Source of the DNA: Lentzea alba
GTDB taxonomy: Bacteria > Actinomycetota > Actinomycetes > Mycobacteriales > Pseudonocardiaceae
DNA length: 64,000 nucleotides
Direction: 5' to 3'
Assembly (NCBI RefSeq): GCF_011067745.1
Contig: NZ_JAAMPJ010000005.1
Coordinates: 566,872 to 630,871, forward strand
Shown piece by piece: positions 34,153 through 42,709 of this stretch (positions are counted from its first letter, which is position 1; the number at the start of each line of letters is the position of its first letter). Both the position numbers and the translations under genes were made by a program. Under the pieces are notes generated by a model. It was not told the origin of the DNA, did not search any database, and saw nothing but the letters and a program-made list of their open reading frames with translations.

Positions 34153-35301
34153 TCATGTTCCCGCAGGGATGACCACCCGTACGACAGTGGGGCCGCCCAG
34201 CGGGCTGTCGATCTTGGTCGTGCCGTCGAACGCGGCGATCCGGTGATGGATTCCGCGCAGGCCGGTGCCCTGCCCGTCGTCGGCGCCGCCGTGGCCGTTG
34301 TCGGTGACCTCCACGACGAGTACACCGTCCTCGGCACGCAGGCTCACGGTGATCTGGTCGGCCCCGCTGTGCTTGACGGCGTTGGTCAACGCCTCGGCCA
34401 CGACGAAGTAAGCCGCCGCCTCGACCGCCGCGGGTGCCCGCGGCAGCGGATGTTCGTCGAGCGTGCACGGGATCGCGCACTGCGCCGCCAGCGAGGCCAC
34501 CGCATCGGAAAGACCCCGTTCGGCCAGCACCGGCGGATAGATGCTGCGCACCACCTGACGCAGTTCGGCGAGCGCGTCGGTGGCCGCGTTCTGGGCGGTG
34601 AGCACCGAGGGCAACGCCGCGGCGGGATCGCGCGAGAGGGCTCGTTCCACCGCGCCCAGTTGCATCACCACCGCGACAAGGCGGTTCTGGGTGCCGTCGT
34701 GCAGGCTGCGTTCGATGCGCTGCAACTCGGTGCCGTGCGCCTCCAACGCGGCCGCCCGGGTCGCCGTGACCTCGGCGAGGCGTTCGGCGAGCGACTGCAC
34801 CGGCGGCGCCAGCCGGGCAGCGCTGACTTTCGCGTACCACCGAGCCAAGGGCGGCACCACGAGGACGCCCAAAAGGCCGTACGCGGCAGCCGTGACCAGC
34901 GTGAGGCCCGCGTCGCCCCACGACCGCACCGGCATGTCCAACGTGGAGGCGGCATCGGGGATGAACGGCCAGAACGCGGCGATCACCACGTTCTGCGCCA
35001 CACCGGTCACCGACCCCACCGGCAGCAGCCCCGCCAGAATTCCGCCGGTGGCCTGCAATGCGAGCCACCGGACGTCCCGGCGAACGGTCGTGGCACTGTC
35101 CTCTGTGGAGGGTACCGGGACCGGGATGGCCAGGAATCGGCCGACGCGGTCGCGTTCGTTCGCGGCGAGCCGGCCGACGGCCTCCATGACGCGGGGCAGG
35201 TGCGGCAACGCCATCCCGACCAGCAAGCCCAGTGCCCGCAGCCCCACGACCACACCGAAGGCGAGGAAACGCCATGCCTTCGGCCCTGGCTGGTTCGTCA
35301 C
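34153..35301 (-). CDS. Sensor histidine kinase, NarL type (first pair)
   Basis: 382 aa from the GTG at 35301, chosen because GAAGGAG lies 5 nt upstream; a longer frame begins at 35370 without such a site. Three to four membrane segments occupy residues about 10-35, 80-105 and 125-150. The dimerisation helix has RIERSLHDGTQNRLVAVVMQ (His near 195). The ATPase domain has VVAEALTNAVKHSGADQ (N box), VTDNGHGGADDG (G1) and GTGLRGIHHRIAAFDG (G2). It is followed directly by its regulator gene. The SLHDGTQNRL form of the His box is characteristic of the actinobacterial kinases related to LiaS/VraS-like envelope stress sensors, though the signal cannot be named. Confidence 0.86.
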   Translation of the reverse strand: MTNQPGPKAWRFLAFGVVVGLRALGLLVGMALPHLPRVMEAVGRLAANERDRVGRFLAIPVPVPSTEDSATTVRRDVRWLALQATGGILAGLLPVGSVTGVAQNVVIAAFWPFIPDAASTLDMPVRSWGDAGLTLVTAAAYGLLGVLVVPPLARWYAKVSAARLAPPVQSLAERLAEVTATRAAALEAHGTELQRIERSLHDGTQNRLVAVVMQLGAVERALSRDPAAALPSVLTAQNAATDALAELRQVVRSIYPPVLAERGLSDAVASLAAQCAIPCTLDEHPLPRAPAAVEAAAYFVVAEALTNAVKHSGADQITVSLRAEDGVLVVEVTDNGHGGADDGQGTGLRGIHHRIAAFDGTTKIDSPLGGPTVVRVVIPAGT

Positions 35302-35423
35302 AGTGACTCCTTCTCGATCAACCCGGGGTGCGGGCAATGGTGACACCGACGGATGTTTGACGGTGACCACGGCTTGCCCCGGTGCCGCAGGTCTTGGTCA
35401 CGGCGTGCATCCGCAGTGCGTGG

Positions 35424-36317
35424 TCATTCGCCGGCCCTCACCGTCTGCCGGACAGCGGCGCCGTGGCCGAGCTTGGCGCGGGTGGCGGCGATCACGATGG
35501 CGGAGAGCAGGCCGAGGCCGAGCGCGGGACCCCAGAGCCAGCGGGGATCGTCTCCCGGGAAGACCTCGGACCACACGAGCGACTGGAAGTTGTTGATGGA
35601 ACAGTGCAGGAGCATGACCAGCGGCACGCTCTGCCGTCCCTTGTTGTAGACCAGCGTGATCAGAACGCTCATCTCCAACGCCACCACGGTGAACAACGCG
35701 ATCGTCTCGGCGCCCACGTTCGGCCCGCCCCACGGCGTGAGGAACAGCGGCACGTGCCAGCCGGCCCACAGGACACCGAGGATGAGCGTCGCCACCAGCG
35801 GGTGGTGCCGGTTCTGCAGACGAGTCAACGCGAAGTCGCGCCAGCCGGGCTCCTCGGCGAGACCGGTCGTCAGGACCTGTGCCACGAGCGCGGGAACGTA
35901 GACGGCCAGCACCATCAACGACGGCAGCCGCACGGCCTCCTCGGCACCCTCCATCGCCAGCGTGCCGAGCAGGATCGCGATCGGGACCGCGAGCAGCGCG
36001 AACGCGTACCACCGCACACCGGCGCGGAACTGGAACAGCCGCCTGCGCCAGCGGCGCAACCCTTCCCGCCCCTCGGTGACCGCGGTGACGGTGAACGCCG
36101 CGGTCAGCGGCCCGAGGTACGCGCCGGGCAGGATCGCTGTCAGCTGGTTGCCGATGAGGAAGTCCGGGTAGCGGAAGTTCAGCACGCCGAGCCCGTCCAG
36201 CGACAGGACGTACGGCGTCCAGGCGAGCCAGCTGATGCCGAAGGCGAGCGTGAAGAACGTGATCAGCGGGTAGCGGAGGACCAGTGCGCGTGCGGCGGTG
36301 GTGTCCGTTGAAGTCAT
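35424..36317 (-). CDS. CPBP family intramembrane protease
   Basis: 297 aa with seven or eight hydrophobic segments. The family motifs are present: EEPGWRDFAL with the Glu pair and Arg (about residue 155), then WAGWHVPLFLTP with the second-motif His, and a later LLHCSINNF. CPBP (CAAX protease and bacteriocin-processing) proteins cut substrates inside the membrane or confer immunity to bacteriocins. The gene lies 122 bp upstream of the kinase-regulator tandem on the same strand, so it may be the first gene of that operon. Confidence 0.87.
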   Translation of the reverse strand: MTSTDTTAARALVLRYPLITFFTLAFGISWLAWTPYVLSLDGLGVLNFRYPDFLIGNQLTAILPGAYLGPLTAAFTVTAVTEGREGLRRWRRRLFQFRAGVRWYAFALLAVPIAILLGTLAMEGAEEAVRLPSLMVLAVYVPALVAQVLTTGLAEEPGWRDFALTRLQNRHHPLVATLILGVLWAGWHVPLFLTPWGGPNVGAETIALFTVVALEMSVLITLVYNKGRQSVPLVMLLHCSINNFQSLVWSEVFPGDDPRWLWGPALGLGLLSAIVIAATRAKLGHGAAVRQTVRAGE

Positions 36318-36713
36318 GGCACAAAGCTAGAAACCGCAGGTCCGCGAGTCAGTCGAGGCAGGGGGCCTCTTGATGGTGGAGCCCACTCCACCATGCTCGT
36401 TCCCGGACTGCCGGCGGGCGGACCGGCGGCGTCCCGCCACGAGCACCAAGCCCAGCAGCACGAAGGCGTGACGCGCGGCAGGTCTCGGCCCCCCGCGTCA
36501 GGTACTCGACGGTGACCAGCACCGGTGCGACGCCGTGCAAGAGAACCGTGGCGATGCGCACCAGCCCGAGAGAACGTGAGGTGCTGAGGATGTACGCCAC
36601 CGGCAACACCCTCAGCAGCACAGCGCGCAGGCTCGGTGGCTCCTGACTCGTCGAGGCGGCGCCCACAAAGACGATCGAGACGCAGCATCTGCTCCATAAG
36701 CGACACTTGCGTC
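36318..36713. other. Intergenic region with a possible decayed membrane-protein gene
   Basis: 396 bp between the leftward protease gene and the rightward XRE regulator gene. A leftward frame at 36349-36666 encodes hydrophobic stretches (VLPVAYILSTSRSLGLV, then VLLHGVAPVLVTVEYL), but after VEYLTRGAETCRAS the hydrophobic pattern jumps to another frame (HAFVLLGLVLVAGRRRSAR). This suggests a small membrane-protein gene broken by a frameshift, or chance. The remaining sequence must contain both promoters; no boxes are clear. Confidence 0.3.
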
Positions 36714-37568
36714 ATGGCGTTGCAGGATCTCGGCGCGGAGGTGCGCCGGTTGCGCGAGAACACGGAGCCCGCCGCGATCGGGTTGCCGGTCGGCAGGCGG
36801 CGGGCTCGTGGCGTGCGGCGGGAGGAGCTCGCCGAGCTGGCCGGGGTGTCGGCGGACTACGTGCGGCGGCTGGAACAGGGCCGCCGTCACCCTTCGGCCG
36901 CCGTGGTGAACGCGATCGCCCGTGCGTTGTGCGTGAGGCCGGCCGAGTACGAACGGCTTTGCGCGCTGGCCGGGTATGCCGCGGCGGACGGGCAGGTGCC
37001 GCGCGCGGCCGGGTCCGGTGCGATGCGGTTGCTCGAGCGGTTCGCTGACACGCCCGTGTTCCTGACGGATGCGGCGTGGAACGTCGTCGCCGTCAACGGT
37101 GCGTGGATGGCGCTCGGAGCGGGAGCGTCGAACCGGCAGGCCCGGGACTGGAACGTCGCATGGCGCACGTTCTCCCACGCCCACCGCGAGATCAGCCGCG
37201 ATGACGACCACGCGGCCGCGTTCCGGGCGACGCTCGCCGCCCGGTTGCACAGCACGTCCCTGCGCTACCCCGCCGACGAGCCGCTCGCCGAGCTCGTGGA
37301 CGAGCTGCGGACCACGAGCCGTTCGTTCGACAGCCTGTGGCGTGCACCAAGAACCGTTGCCGATCATGGGAATCGAGCCGTGTTCCGACATGCGGGCGTG
37401 GGTGACATCGCGCTCGACGGCACGCTGCTGCAGGTGCCCGGCGACAACCTCCAGGCGGTGGTACTCACCGCCGCACCGGGTTCGGCTGACGCGGGACGGC
37501 TCGACGAGGTCGTCCGCGCCTCCACCGGGCCTGCCGTCGTCAGGGTGGGACAAGCTGGCCCAGGCTGA
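36714..37568 (+). CDS. XRE-family regulator with MmyB-like ligand-binding domain
   Basis: 284 aa, start at the ATG at 36714 (MALQDLGAEVRRLREN). The N-terminal helix-turn-helix (about 5-75) reads VRREELAELAGVSADYVRRL followed by EQGRRHPSAAVVNAIARAL. The rest is the MmyB-like domain, recognisable from ALAGYAAA, PVFLTDAAWNVVAVNGAW, the DWNVAWRTF motif, LRYPADEPLAELVDELR, and GDIALDGTLLQVPGDN. Such regulators usually control a neighbouring gene, often an oxidoreductase or hydrolase, in response to a hydrophobic ligand. It is 29 bp upstream of the P-loop protein gene on the same strand. A beheaded relative of the same family sits at 42853-43299. Confidence 0.85.
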   Translation: MALQDLGAEVRRLRENTEPAAIGLPVGRRRARGVRREELAELAGVSADYVRRLEQGRRHPSAAVVNAIARALCVRPAEYERLCALAGYAAADGQVPRAAGSGAMRLLERFADTPVFLTDAAWNVVAVNGAWMALGAGASNRQARDWNVAWRTFSHAHREISRDDDHAAAFRATLAARLHSTSLRYPADEPLAELVDELRTTSRSFDSLWRAPRTVADHGNRAVFRHAGVGDIALDGTLLQVPGDNLQAVVLTAAPGSADAGRLDEVVRASTGPAVVRVGQAGPG

Positions 37569-37597
37569 CCGGTCCGCAGGCGGCGATCCTGGGGCCC

Positions 37598-39472
37598 ATG
37601 TCGATCAACGTGGACCTGGGCTTGGCGGGCCGGCTGGCCGCGGCGCGAGCAGGAGCGTTGGTGGGCAGGGACTCCGAGCGGTCGGTGCTCGACCGGATGC
37701 TGACCGGGGCGGCCGACGCTCCGCTCGTGGCGTACGTCCACGGTCCCGGCGGCATCGGCAAGTCCTCGCTGTTGCGCTACGCCGCCGCGCAGGCGGAGCT
37801 CGCTGGTCGCGAGGTCGTGCGGGTCGACTCGCGGTTCCTGAACACGGATCCGCGTCGCCTGGAGGAAACCGCCGCGCTGGCGTGCGTCGAACCCGGTGCG
37901 GTGCTCCTCTTCGACAATTTCGAGCGCTCCCAACAACTTGAGCCGTGGTTGCGCGACACCTTCTTGCTGCGGCTCGGGGAGGGAGCGATCGTCGTGCTCG
38001 CGAGCAGGATCGCCCCCGACGCCGAGTGGACGCTGGATCCCGGCTGGGCGCAGGTGTTCACCGAACTGGCCCTGCGACCGCTCGACGCCGTCCAGTCCGA
38101 TTCCCTTCTCGCCACACGGAACGTCGCACCGGACCACCGCGCCGCCATCGTCGCCTTCGCGGGCGGCAGCCCGCTCGTTCTCTCCCTCGCCGCGGCCGGT
38201 GAGCCCACCGGTGAGGTGCTGACCACCTTGGTGGAACGGCTGGTGGGCGATCTGCCGAGTGATGCGCACCGACGCGCCCTCGACGTCCTCGCGCAGGCTC
38301 ATGTCACACGTGAGGACCTGCTGCGCGCGGTGCTCGGCGACGAGGACGCCGCGACGGTGTTCTCCTGGCTGCGCCGGCAGCCCTACGTCGAGACCACGCC
38401 CCGAGGACTGCATCCGCACGTCGCGGTGCGATCCACGCTCGCAGCCGATCTGCGGTGGCGAGACCCCGAGCGCTACCAGGAAGTACGCACGCGCATCTCG
38501 GTCGCATGCTTGAGCGCGCTGCGCCGGGCTGCCGAGGACGACGCACCGCAGCGCGCCGCGGAGTGGATGTTCCTCTTCCGCGACCAGGCCGGCCCGCCCG
38601 ACCTGGACGACTGGCGGGCCCATCCCCACGTCGAGGACACACCTCTCGACTCCGCCGACATACCCCACATCTTGCGCATGGCCGGTGAGTCCGCGGTCGC
38701 GCACTGGATCCGACGCCAGCCGGAGGGATTTCGCGTCTACCGCTCGGCGGGCAGGCTGCTGGGGTTCATGGCCGTCCTGCGGCTGGAGGCGCCGTCACCC
38801 GACGACCTGGCCGCCGACCCGGTGATCGCGGCGCTGTGGAAGCACGTCGAGGCGGTCGCTCCCCTGCGCCAGGGCGAGCACTTGGGCGTCCGCCGCTTCG
38901 CGGTGCAGTTCGGCGGGCACCAACGGCCATCGCCGCTGATGGATCTCATCGGCCGGCGCATCGTCGCGGCCGAGATGCGGACCCCGGGACGGGCGGTGAC
39001 CTTCACCGTCTTCCATGACGCCGAACGGTGGCGGCACCACCTCGCCGCCGCCGGGCTGCACGAGGTGGTGACGGTGGAGGCCGACGGGCTCAGGCAGCAC
39101 GTCTTCGGCAGGGGCCCGAGATCGGCCGATCTCCTGCCGCGCAAGGCGTTCGAGAAGGGCGTGCTCGAAGCACTGCGCACGTGGCGTGCTCCCCGCGAGT
39201 TCGCGACGAGCGTCCTGCTGCGGTCGCACCTGGTGCCACAAGGGTCGGCCGATCCCGTTGCGCACCTGCGCGATGCCATCACGTCGGCCCTCGACGCGCT
39301 ACGGGTCGACCCCGCCGGCGTCAAAGCACACGACGCCCTGACCGCCACCTACATCTCGGCGTCAGGCACCCACGAGGCGACGGCGCGACGGCTGGGCGTG
39401 CCGTACGGCACCTACCGGCGCCACCTCGCCCTGGCCAAGGAGCGACTCGTCGCACATCTCCTGGCCAGGTGA
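37598..39472 (+). CDS. P-loop regulatory ATPase, STAND-like
   Basis: 624 aa. The N-terminal AAA/STAND-type ATPase (about 15-330) starts with a helix and LVGRDSERSVLDRML, then Walker A VHGPGGIGKSSLL, Walker B GAVLLFDNFER and a sensor-like region VVLASRIAP. The middle part (about 370-545) contains FMAVLRLEAP, a RFAVQFGGHQRPSPLMDLIG stretch and FTVFHDAERWRHHLAAAGLH, which faintly recalls acetyltransferase-like folds. The C-terminus (about 560-624) has TYISASGTHEATARRLGVPY followed by GTYRRHLALAKERLVAHLL, a sigma-region-4-like helix-turn-helix. It probably integrates a nucleotide-dependent signal into transcription. It is likely co-transcribed with the XRE regulator. It ends 2 bp from the convergent MarR gene. 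Confidence 0.65.
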   Translation: MSINVDLGLAGRLAAARAGALVGRDSERSVLDRMLTGAADAPLVAYVHGPGGIGKSSLLRYAAAQAELAGREVVRVDSRFLNTDPRRLEETAALACVEPGAVLLFDNFERSQQLEPWLRDTFLLRLGEGAIVVLASRIAPDAEWTLDPGWAQVFTELALRPLDAVQSDSLLATRNVAPDHRAAIVAFAGGSPLVLSLAAAGEPTGEVLTTLVERLVGDLPSDAHRRALDVLAQAHVTREDLLRAVLGDEDAATVFSWLRRQPYVETTPRGLHPHVAVRSTLAADLRWRDPERYQEVRTRISVACLSALRRAAEDDAPQRAAEWMFLFRDQAGPPDLDDWRAHPHVEDTPLDSADIPHILRMAGESAVAHWIRRQPEGFRVYRSAGRLLGFMAVLRLEAPSPDDLAADPVIAALWKHVEAVAPLRQGEHLGVRRFAVQFGGHQRPSPLMDLIGRRIVAAEMRTPGRAVTFTVFHDAERWRHHLAAAGLHEVVTVEADGLRQHVFGRGPRSADLLPRKAFEKGVLEALRTWRAPREFATSVLLRSHLVPQGSADPVAHLRDAITSALDALRVDPAGVKAHDALTATYISASGTHEATARRLGVPYGTYRRHLALAKERLVAHLLAR

Positions 39473-39474
39473 CG

Positions 39475-39972
39475 TCAGCTCTTGCGGCGGCGAGGTGCTG
39501 CCGAACGCGGCGGCGCTGATCGCATGTGGTCGCGCACCGGCGCCAGCAGTTCTGCGAGGGTGTGAACATCATCGCGCGACAGCGGTTCGAAGAGCAGCCC
39601 GCTGACGACCTCGACGTGCCCGGGCAACACCGCCGCGAGCAACGTGCGTCCGGCACCGGTGATGGTGACCGTGACGCTCCGCTCGTCGTCGGCGGACGGC
39701 GAGCGTTCGACCAGACCCGCCTTCTCCAGCAGTGCCACTTGGTAGGTCAGGCCGCTGCGGCTGTAGACGACCCCGTCGGCCAGGTCGGTCATGCGGTGGC
39801 TGCCCGTCGGCGAGTCCCCGAGCCGCGCCAGCAGCTGGAACTGCACGTAGCTCAGGTCACCAGCTTCCTTCAGCTGCTGCTCGACCGCGTGGCGCAGCAG
39901 GCTGGTCACCTCGACGAGGGCGAAGTAGGCGCCGAGCTGGACGGGGTCGAGCGACGGCGGTGAGTCGGCCAT
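39475..39972 (-). CDS. MarR-family transcriptional regulator
   Basis: 165 aa. The winged helix is clear: YVQFQLLARLGDSPTGSHRM, TDLADGVVYSRSGLTYQVAL, LEKAGLVERSPSADDERSV and TVTITGAGRTLL. MarR dimers bind palindromes near their own promoter and are released by small ligands, often phenolics or oxidants. One palindrome (39988-40001) lies 16 bp before this start codon, and two longer versions flank the promoter of 40711-41655, indicating autoregulation plus control of the oxidoreductase gene. Confidence 0.9.
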   Translation of the reverse strand: MADSPPSLDPVQLGAYFALVEVTSLLRHAVEQQLKEAGDLSYVQFQLLARLGDSPTGSHRMTDLADGVVYSRSGLTYQVALLEKAGLVERSPSADDERSVTVTITGAGRTLLAAVLPGHVEVVSGLLFEPLSRDDVHTLAELLAPVRDHMRSAPPRSAAPRRRKS

Positions 39973-39987
39973 GGCCGCAGCCTACTG

Positions 39988-40001
39988 CTTCGAATTCGAA
40001 G
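39988..40001. promoter_or_regulatory. MarR operator, autoregulatory site
   Basis: Perfect 14-bp palindrome CTTCGAATTCGAAG, 16 bp upstream of the MarR start. The same core occurs twice before 40711, which makes it the likely binding site of this MarR protein. Confidence 0.78.
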
Positions 40002-40136
40002 GAGCGCTCGGGAACGCTCCTGAGCAGCGCTGGACACAGGTGAGCACCGCAGGACGTGGCAGCTGAGCAGCGGCACACAACAGGGTCTCCAGGCAGGAGG
40101 ACGGCGCCGCCGTCCCCACTGACCCCGAGGACGACC

Positions 40137-40604
40137 TTGAGCATCCCCCACCTCTCCCAGCGGGAGGACCAGCAACAGCTCGAATGGATCGGCGGGAGCG
40201 TGTTCAGCGTCCTGCTCGACGCCGAGGCGACCGGAGGGCAGCTGACCGTCGGGCGCTTCGACGCGGGCCTCGGTGAAGCGCCGCCGTGGCACATGCACAA
40301 CAACGAGGACGAGGTTTTCCTCCTGCTGTCCGGTTCCGCGCTGGTGTGGGCCGGCGACGAAGAGCACGAACTGCGCGAAGGCGGCATCGTCTTCCTGCCT
40401 CGCCGCATTCCGCACAGCTACCGGATCACCTCCGAGAAGGCCGACCTGCTGCTCATCTCGACTCCTGGCGGACTGGAGAAGATGTTCCGCCATGCCGGTC
40501 GCGACCTGCGCGAACCGCGACCCGAGGGGTTCGAGATCCCGCTGTCGCTGCTCGCGGAAGCCGCCGAGATCTCCGGCAACGTCCTGCTCGGCCCTCCCCG
40601 CTGA
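40137..40604 (+). CDS. Cupin-domain protein
   Basis: 155 aa from the TTG at 40137, preceded by CGAGGACG; an in-frame GTG at 40056 has no ribosome site. The cupin core contains PPWHMHNNEDEVFLLLSGSA (metal-binding His, His and Glu of motif 1) and GGIVFLPRRIPHSYRI (motif 2 with the last His). The rest matches small quercetinase-like cupins (LISTPGGLEKMFRHAGRDLR). These bind a metal and may oxidise aromatic or flavonoid-like compounds, or only bind ligands. It is divergent from the MarR gene, so the operator at 39988-40001 may control it too. Confidence 0.8.
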   Translation: MSIPHLSQREDQQQLEWIGGSVFSVLLDAEATGGQLTVGRFDAGLGEAPPWHMHNNEDEVFLLLSGSALVWAGDEEHELREGGIVFLPRRIPHSYRITSEKADLLLISTPGGLEKMFRHAGRDLREPRPEGFEIPLSLLAEAAEISGNVLLGPPR

Positions 40605-40634
40605 GCCCAGGCAGAGACGTGCCGCACATCACTT

Positions 40635-40652
40635 TGCTTCGAATTCGAAGCA
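40635..40652. promoter_or_regulatory. MarR operator upstream of the oxidoreductase gene, distal
   Basis: Perfect 18-bp palindrome TGCTTCGAATTCGAAGCA. It shares the 14-bp core of the site before the MarR gene. Its centre is 38 bp from the centre of the proximal copy. Confidence 0.8.
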
Positions 40653-40672
40653 GGTCTACTCTCAGATCCAGA

Positions 40673-40690
40673 TGCTTCGAGTTCGAAGCA
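40673..40690. promoter_or_regulatory. MarR operator upstream of the oxidoreductase gene, proximal
   Basis: 18-bp palindrome TGCTTCGAGTTCGAAGCA with only the centre deviating. It ends 20 bp before the start codon, so a bound regulator would block transcription or the ribosome-site region of 40711-41655. Confidence 0.8.
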
Positions 40691-40710
40691 AACAACAAAG
40701 GAGAGTTGCC

Positions 40711-41655
40711 ATGAAGGCAGTGCGTTTCCACGAGTTCGGCGGCCCCGAGGTCCTGCGGTACGAGGACGTGGAGCAGCCCGTCGCCGGAGCCGGCGAGGTC
40801 CTGGTCCGCGTCGCGGCCACGACGTTCAACCCCGTCGAGGGCAACATCCGCCTGGGCGTCATGCAGGGCCAGATCCCGGTCGAGCTGCCGCACACCCCCG
40901 GCCTCGACGTCGCCGGCACGGTCGACGCAGTGGGCGAGGGCGTCGAGGGCTTCGCGGTCGGCGACGAGGTCGTCGGCTTCCTGCCGATGACCAAGCCCGG
41001 CGCGGCGGCCGAGTACGTCATCGCACCGGCCGTCGCCCTGACCCTGGCTCCCAAGGGCATCCCGCTGGCCGACGCCGCCGCGTTGCCGCTGGTGGGCCTC
41101 ACCGCCTACCAGGCGCTCTTCGACCACGGTCAGCTGAAGGCCGGGCAGCGCGTGCTGGTCAACGGCGCGGGCGGACCGGTCGGCGGCTACGCCGTCCAGC
41201 TGGCCAAGGAGGCCGGTGCCCACGTGATCGCCACGGCCAGCCCGCGCAGTGCCGAGGCCGTGCGGACCGCCGGCGCCGACGAGGTCGTCGACCACACCAC
41301 CACCAGCGTGCTCTCGGCGGTGACCGAGGAGGTCGACCTCGTGCTCAACCTCGCGCCGGTCGACCCGGCGGTCCTGGCCGAGCTGGTGACGGTGGTCCGT
41401 CCTGGCGGAGTCGTCGTCAACACGACGATCTGGATGCCCGCGCCGACCGACGAAGAACGCGACGTGCGCGGCATCAACCTCTACGTCCGCAGCGACGCCG
41501 AACAGCTGGCGAAGCTCGTGGCGCTGGTCGACTCCGGCGACCTGCGGGTCGACGTCGCCCAGCGCGTGCCGTTGACCGAACTGCCGGGGATCCACGTCCA
41601 GGCTGCGTCGGGCGCGGTCCGCGGCAAGGTCGTCTTCCTCGTCTCCGGCGTCTGA
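40711..41655 (+). CDS. NADP-dependent quinone oxidoreductase-like protein (MDR family)
   Basis: 314 aa, start ATG at 40711 with AAAGGAGAG upstream. It is a zinc-free medium-chain dehydrogenase: MKAVRFHEFGGPEVLRYEDV at the N-terminus, TFNPVEGNIRLG, GLDVAGTVDAVGEGVEGF, VGLTAYQAL, and the nucleotide-binding motif NGAGGPVGGYAVQLAK. Members reduce quinones or enones with NADPH. Two operator palindromes lie directly upstream, so it is the main predicted target of the MarR regulator. It is followed by an esterase gene 26 bp later, which is likely in the same transcript. Confidence 0.88.
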   Translation: MKAVRFHEFGGPEVLRYEDVEQPVAGAGEVLVRVAATTFNPVEGNIRLGVMQGQIPVELPHTPGLDVAGTVDAVGEGVEGFAVGDEVVGFLPMTKPGAAAEYVIAPAVALTLAPKGIPLADAAALPLVGLTAYQALFDHGQLKAGQRVLVNGAGGPVGGYAVQLAKEAGAHVIATASPRSAEAVRTAGADEVVDHTTTSVLSAVTEEVDLVLNLAPVDPAVLAELVTVVRPGGVVVNTTIWMPAPTDEERDVRGINLYVRSDAEQLAKLVALVDSGDLRVDVAQRVPLTELPGIHVQAASGAVRGKVVFLVSGV

Positions 41656-41681
41656 CAACCCACAACAGAGAGAAGCAGACC

Positions 41682-42632
41682 ATGTCACTCGGGCTGGATC
41701 CCGAGATCGCCATCGCACTGGCTCCGATGGCCGGTGCGATGGCGGACGCCACCCCTGCGGCGGTGGGCGACGTCGGGGCGCGCAGGGCCAGGTGGGAGCC
41801 GATCATCGGCGCCGCCGGAACGGCCCAGCCGATCCCGGCCGACGTGACCACCACCGACCACCACGCCACTGCGGACGACGGCGCACGGATCACGATGCGC
41901 TGGTACACCAAGGAAGGCGCGACGCCAGGCCCGGCCGTGCTGTTCTTCCACGGCGGCGGGTACATCTTCGGCCACATCGACCTGTTCGACGGGCCGGTCT
42001 CCCGGTACGTGTCCGCGAGCGGCGTGCCGATGCTGTCCGTCGAGTACCGCCGGGCGCCCGAACACCCCTTCCCCACCCCGCTCGAAGACGCCTGCACGGC
42101 GCTGCGCTGGCTGCATGACAACGCCGCCGCACTCGGCGTCGACCCCGCCCGAATCGGCGTGATGGGCGACAGTGCCGGAGGCGGGATGGCGGCGGCGCTG
42201 TCGATCCTCGCCCGTGACCGCGGCGGCCCGGCCATCGCCCGTCAGATCCTGATCATGCCGATGCTCGACGACCGCACCACCGAGGTCGACCCGCACATCG
42301 CGCCGTATGCGTTGTGGTCCTACGACGACAACCTGACCGCGTGGCCCGCACTGCTCGGCGACGCCGCCGGCGGGCCCGACGTCCCGGCCACCGCGGCACC
42401 CGCCCGGCTCGAGGACGCGTCCGGCCTGCCACCGGCCTACGTCGAGGTCGGCCAGCTCGACGTCTTCCGCGACGAGGACCTGGCCTACGCGACGAAGCTC
42501 AGCCGCGCCGGCGTACCGGTCGAGTTCCACCTGCACCCCGGCGCACCGCACGAGTTCGACTCGATCGCCTTCGACTCCGACGTGGCCAGGCGCGCCATCG
42601 CCGACCGCGTCCGAGTCCTCAGGTCGATCTAG
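41682..42632 (+). CDS. Alpha/beta hydrolase, HSL-type esterase
   Basis: 316 aa. Hallmarks of hormone-sensitive-lipase-like esterases: oxyanion motif FFHGGGYIFG (about residue 90), YRRAPEHPFP, nucleophile GDSAGGGMAAAL (Ser about 160), the acid in VGQLDVFRDED and the His in GAPHEFD. It should hydrolyse short-chain esters of unknown nature. It lies downstream of the quinone oxidoreductase gene with RBS AGAGAGAAG, in the predicted MarR regulon. No signal peptide is present, so the enzyme is cytosolic. Confidence 0.88.
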   Translation: MSLGLDPEIAIALAPMAGAMADATPAAVGDVGARRARWEPIIGAAGTAQPIPADVTTTDHHATADDGARITMRWYTKEGATPGPAVLFFHGGGYIFGHIDLFDGPVSRYVSASGVPMLSVEYRRAPEHPFPTPLEDACTALRWLHDNAAALGVDPARIGVMGDSAGGGMAAALSILARDRGGPAIARQILIMPMLDDRTTEVDPHIAPYALWSYDDNLTAWPALLGDAAGGPDVPATAAPARLEDASGLPPAYVEVGQLDVFRDEDLAYATKLSRAGVPVEFHLHPGAPHEFDSIAFDSDVARRAIADRVRVLRSI

Positions 42633-42709
42633 TGGTGCACGGCGAGACCGCGAAGGTATGTACTGACAGGTGTCTGCCTCGGGCGGGCACGGCCCGTGAT
42701 GCTCTTGGC

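Noticed and set aside
40056..40136. A longer cupin protein from the GTG at 40056
   Set aside because: No ribosome site, and the additional residues are unlike the family; the TTG at 40137 has CGAGGACG at proper distance.
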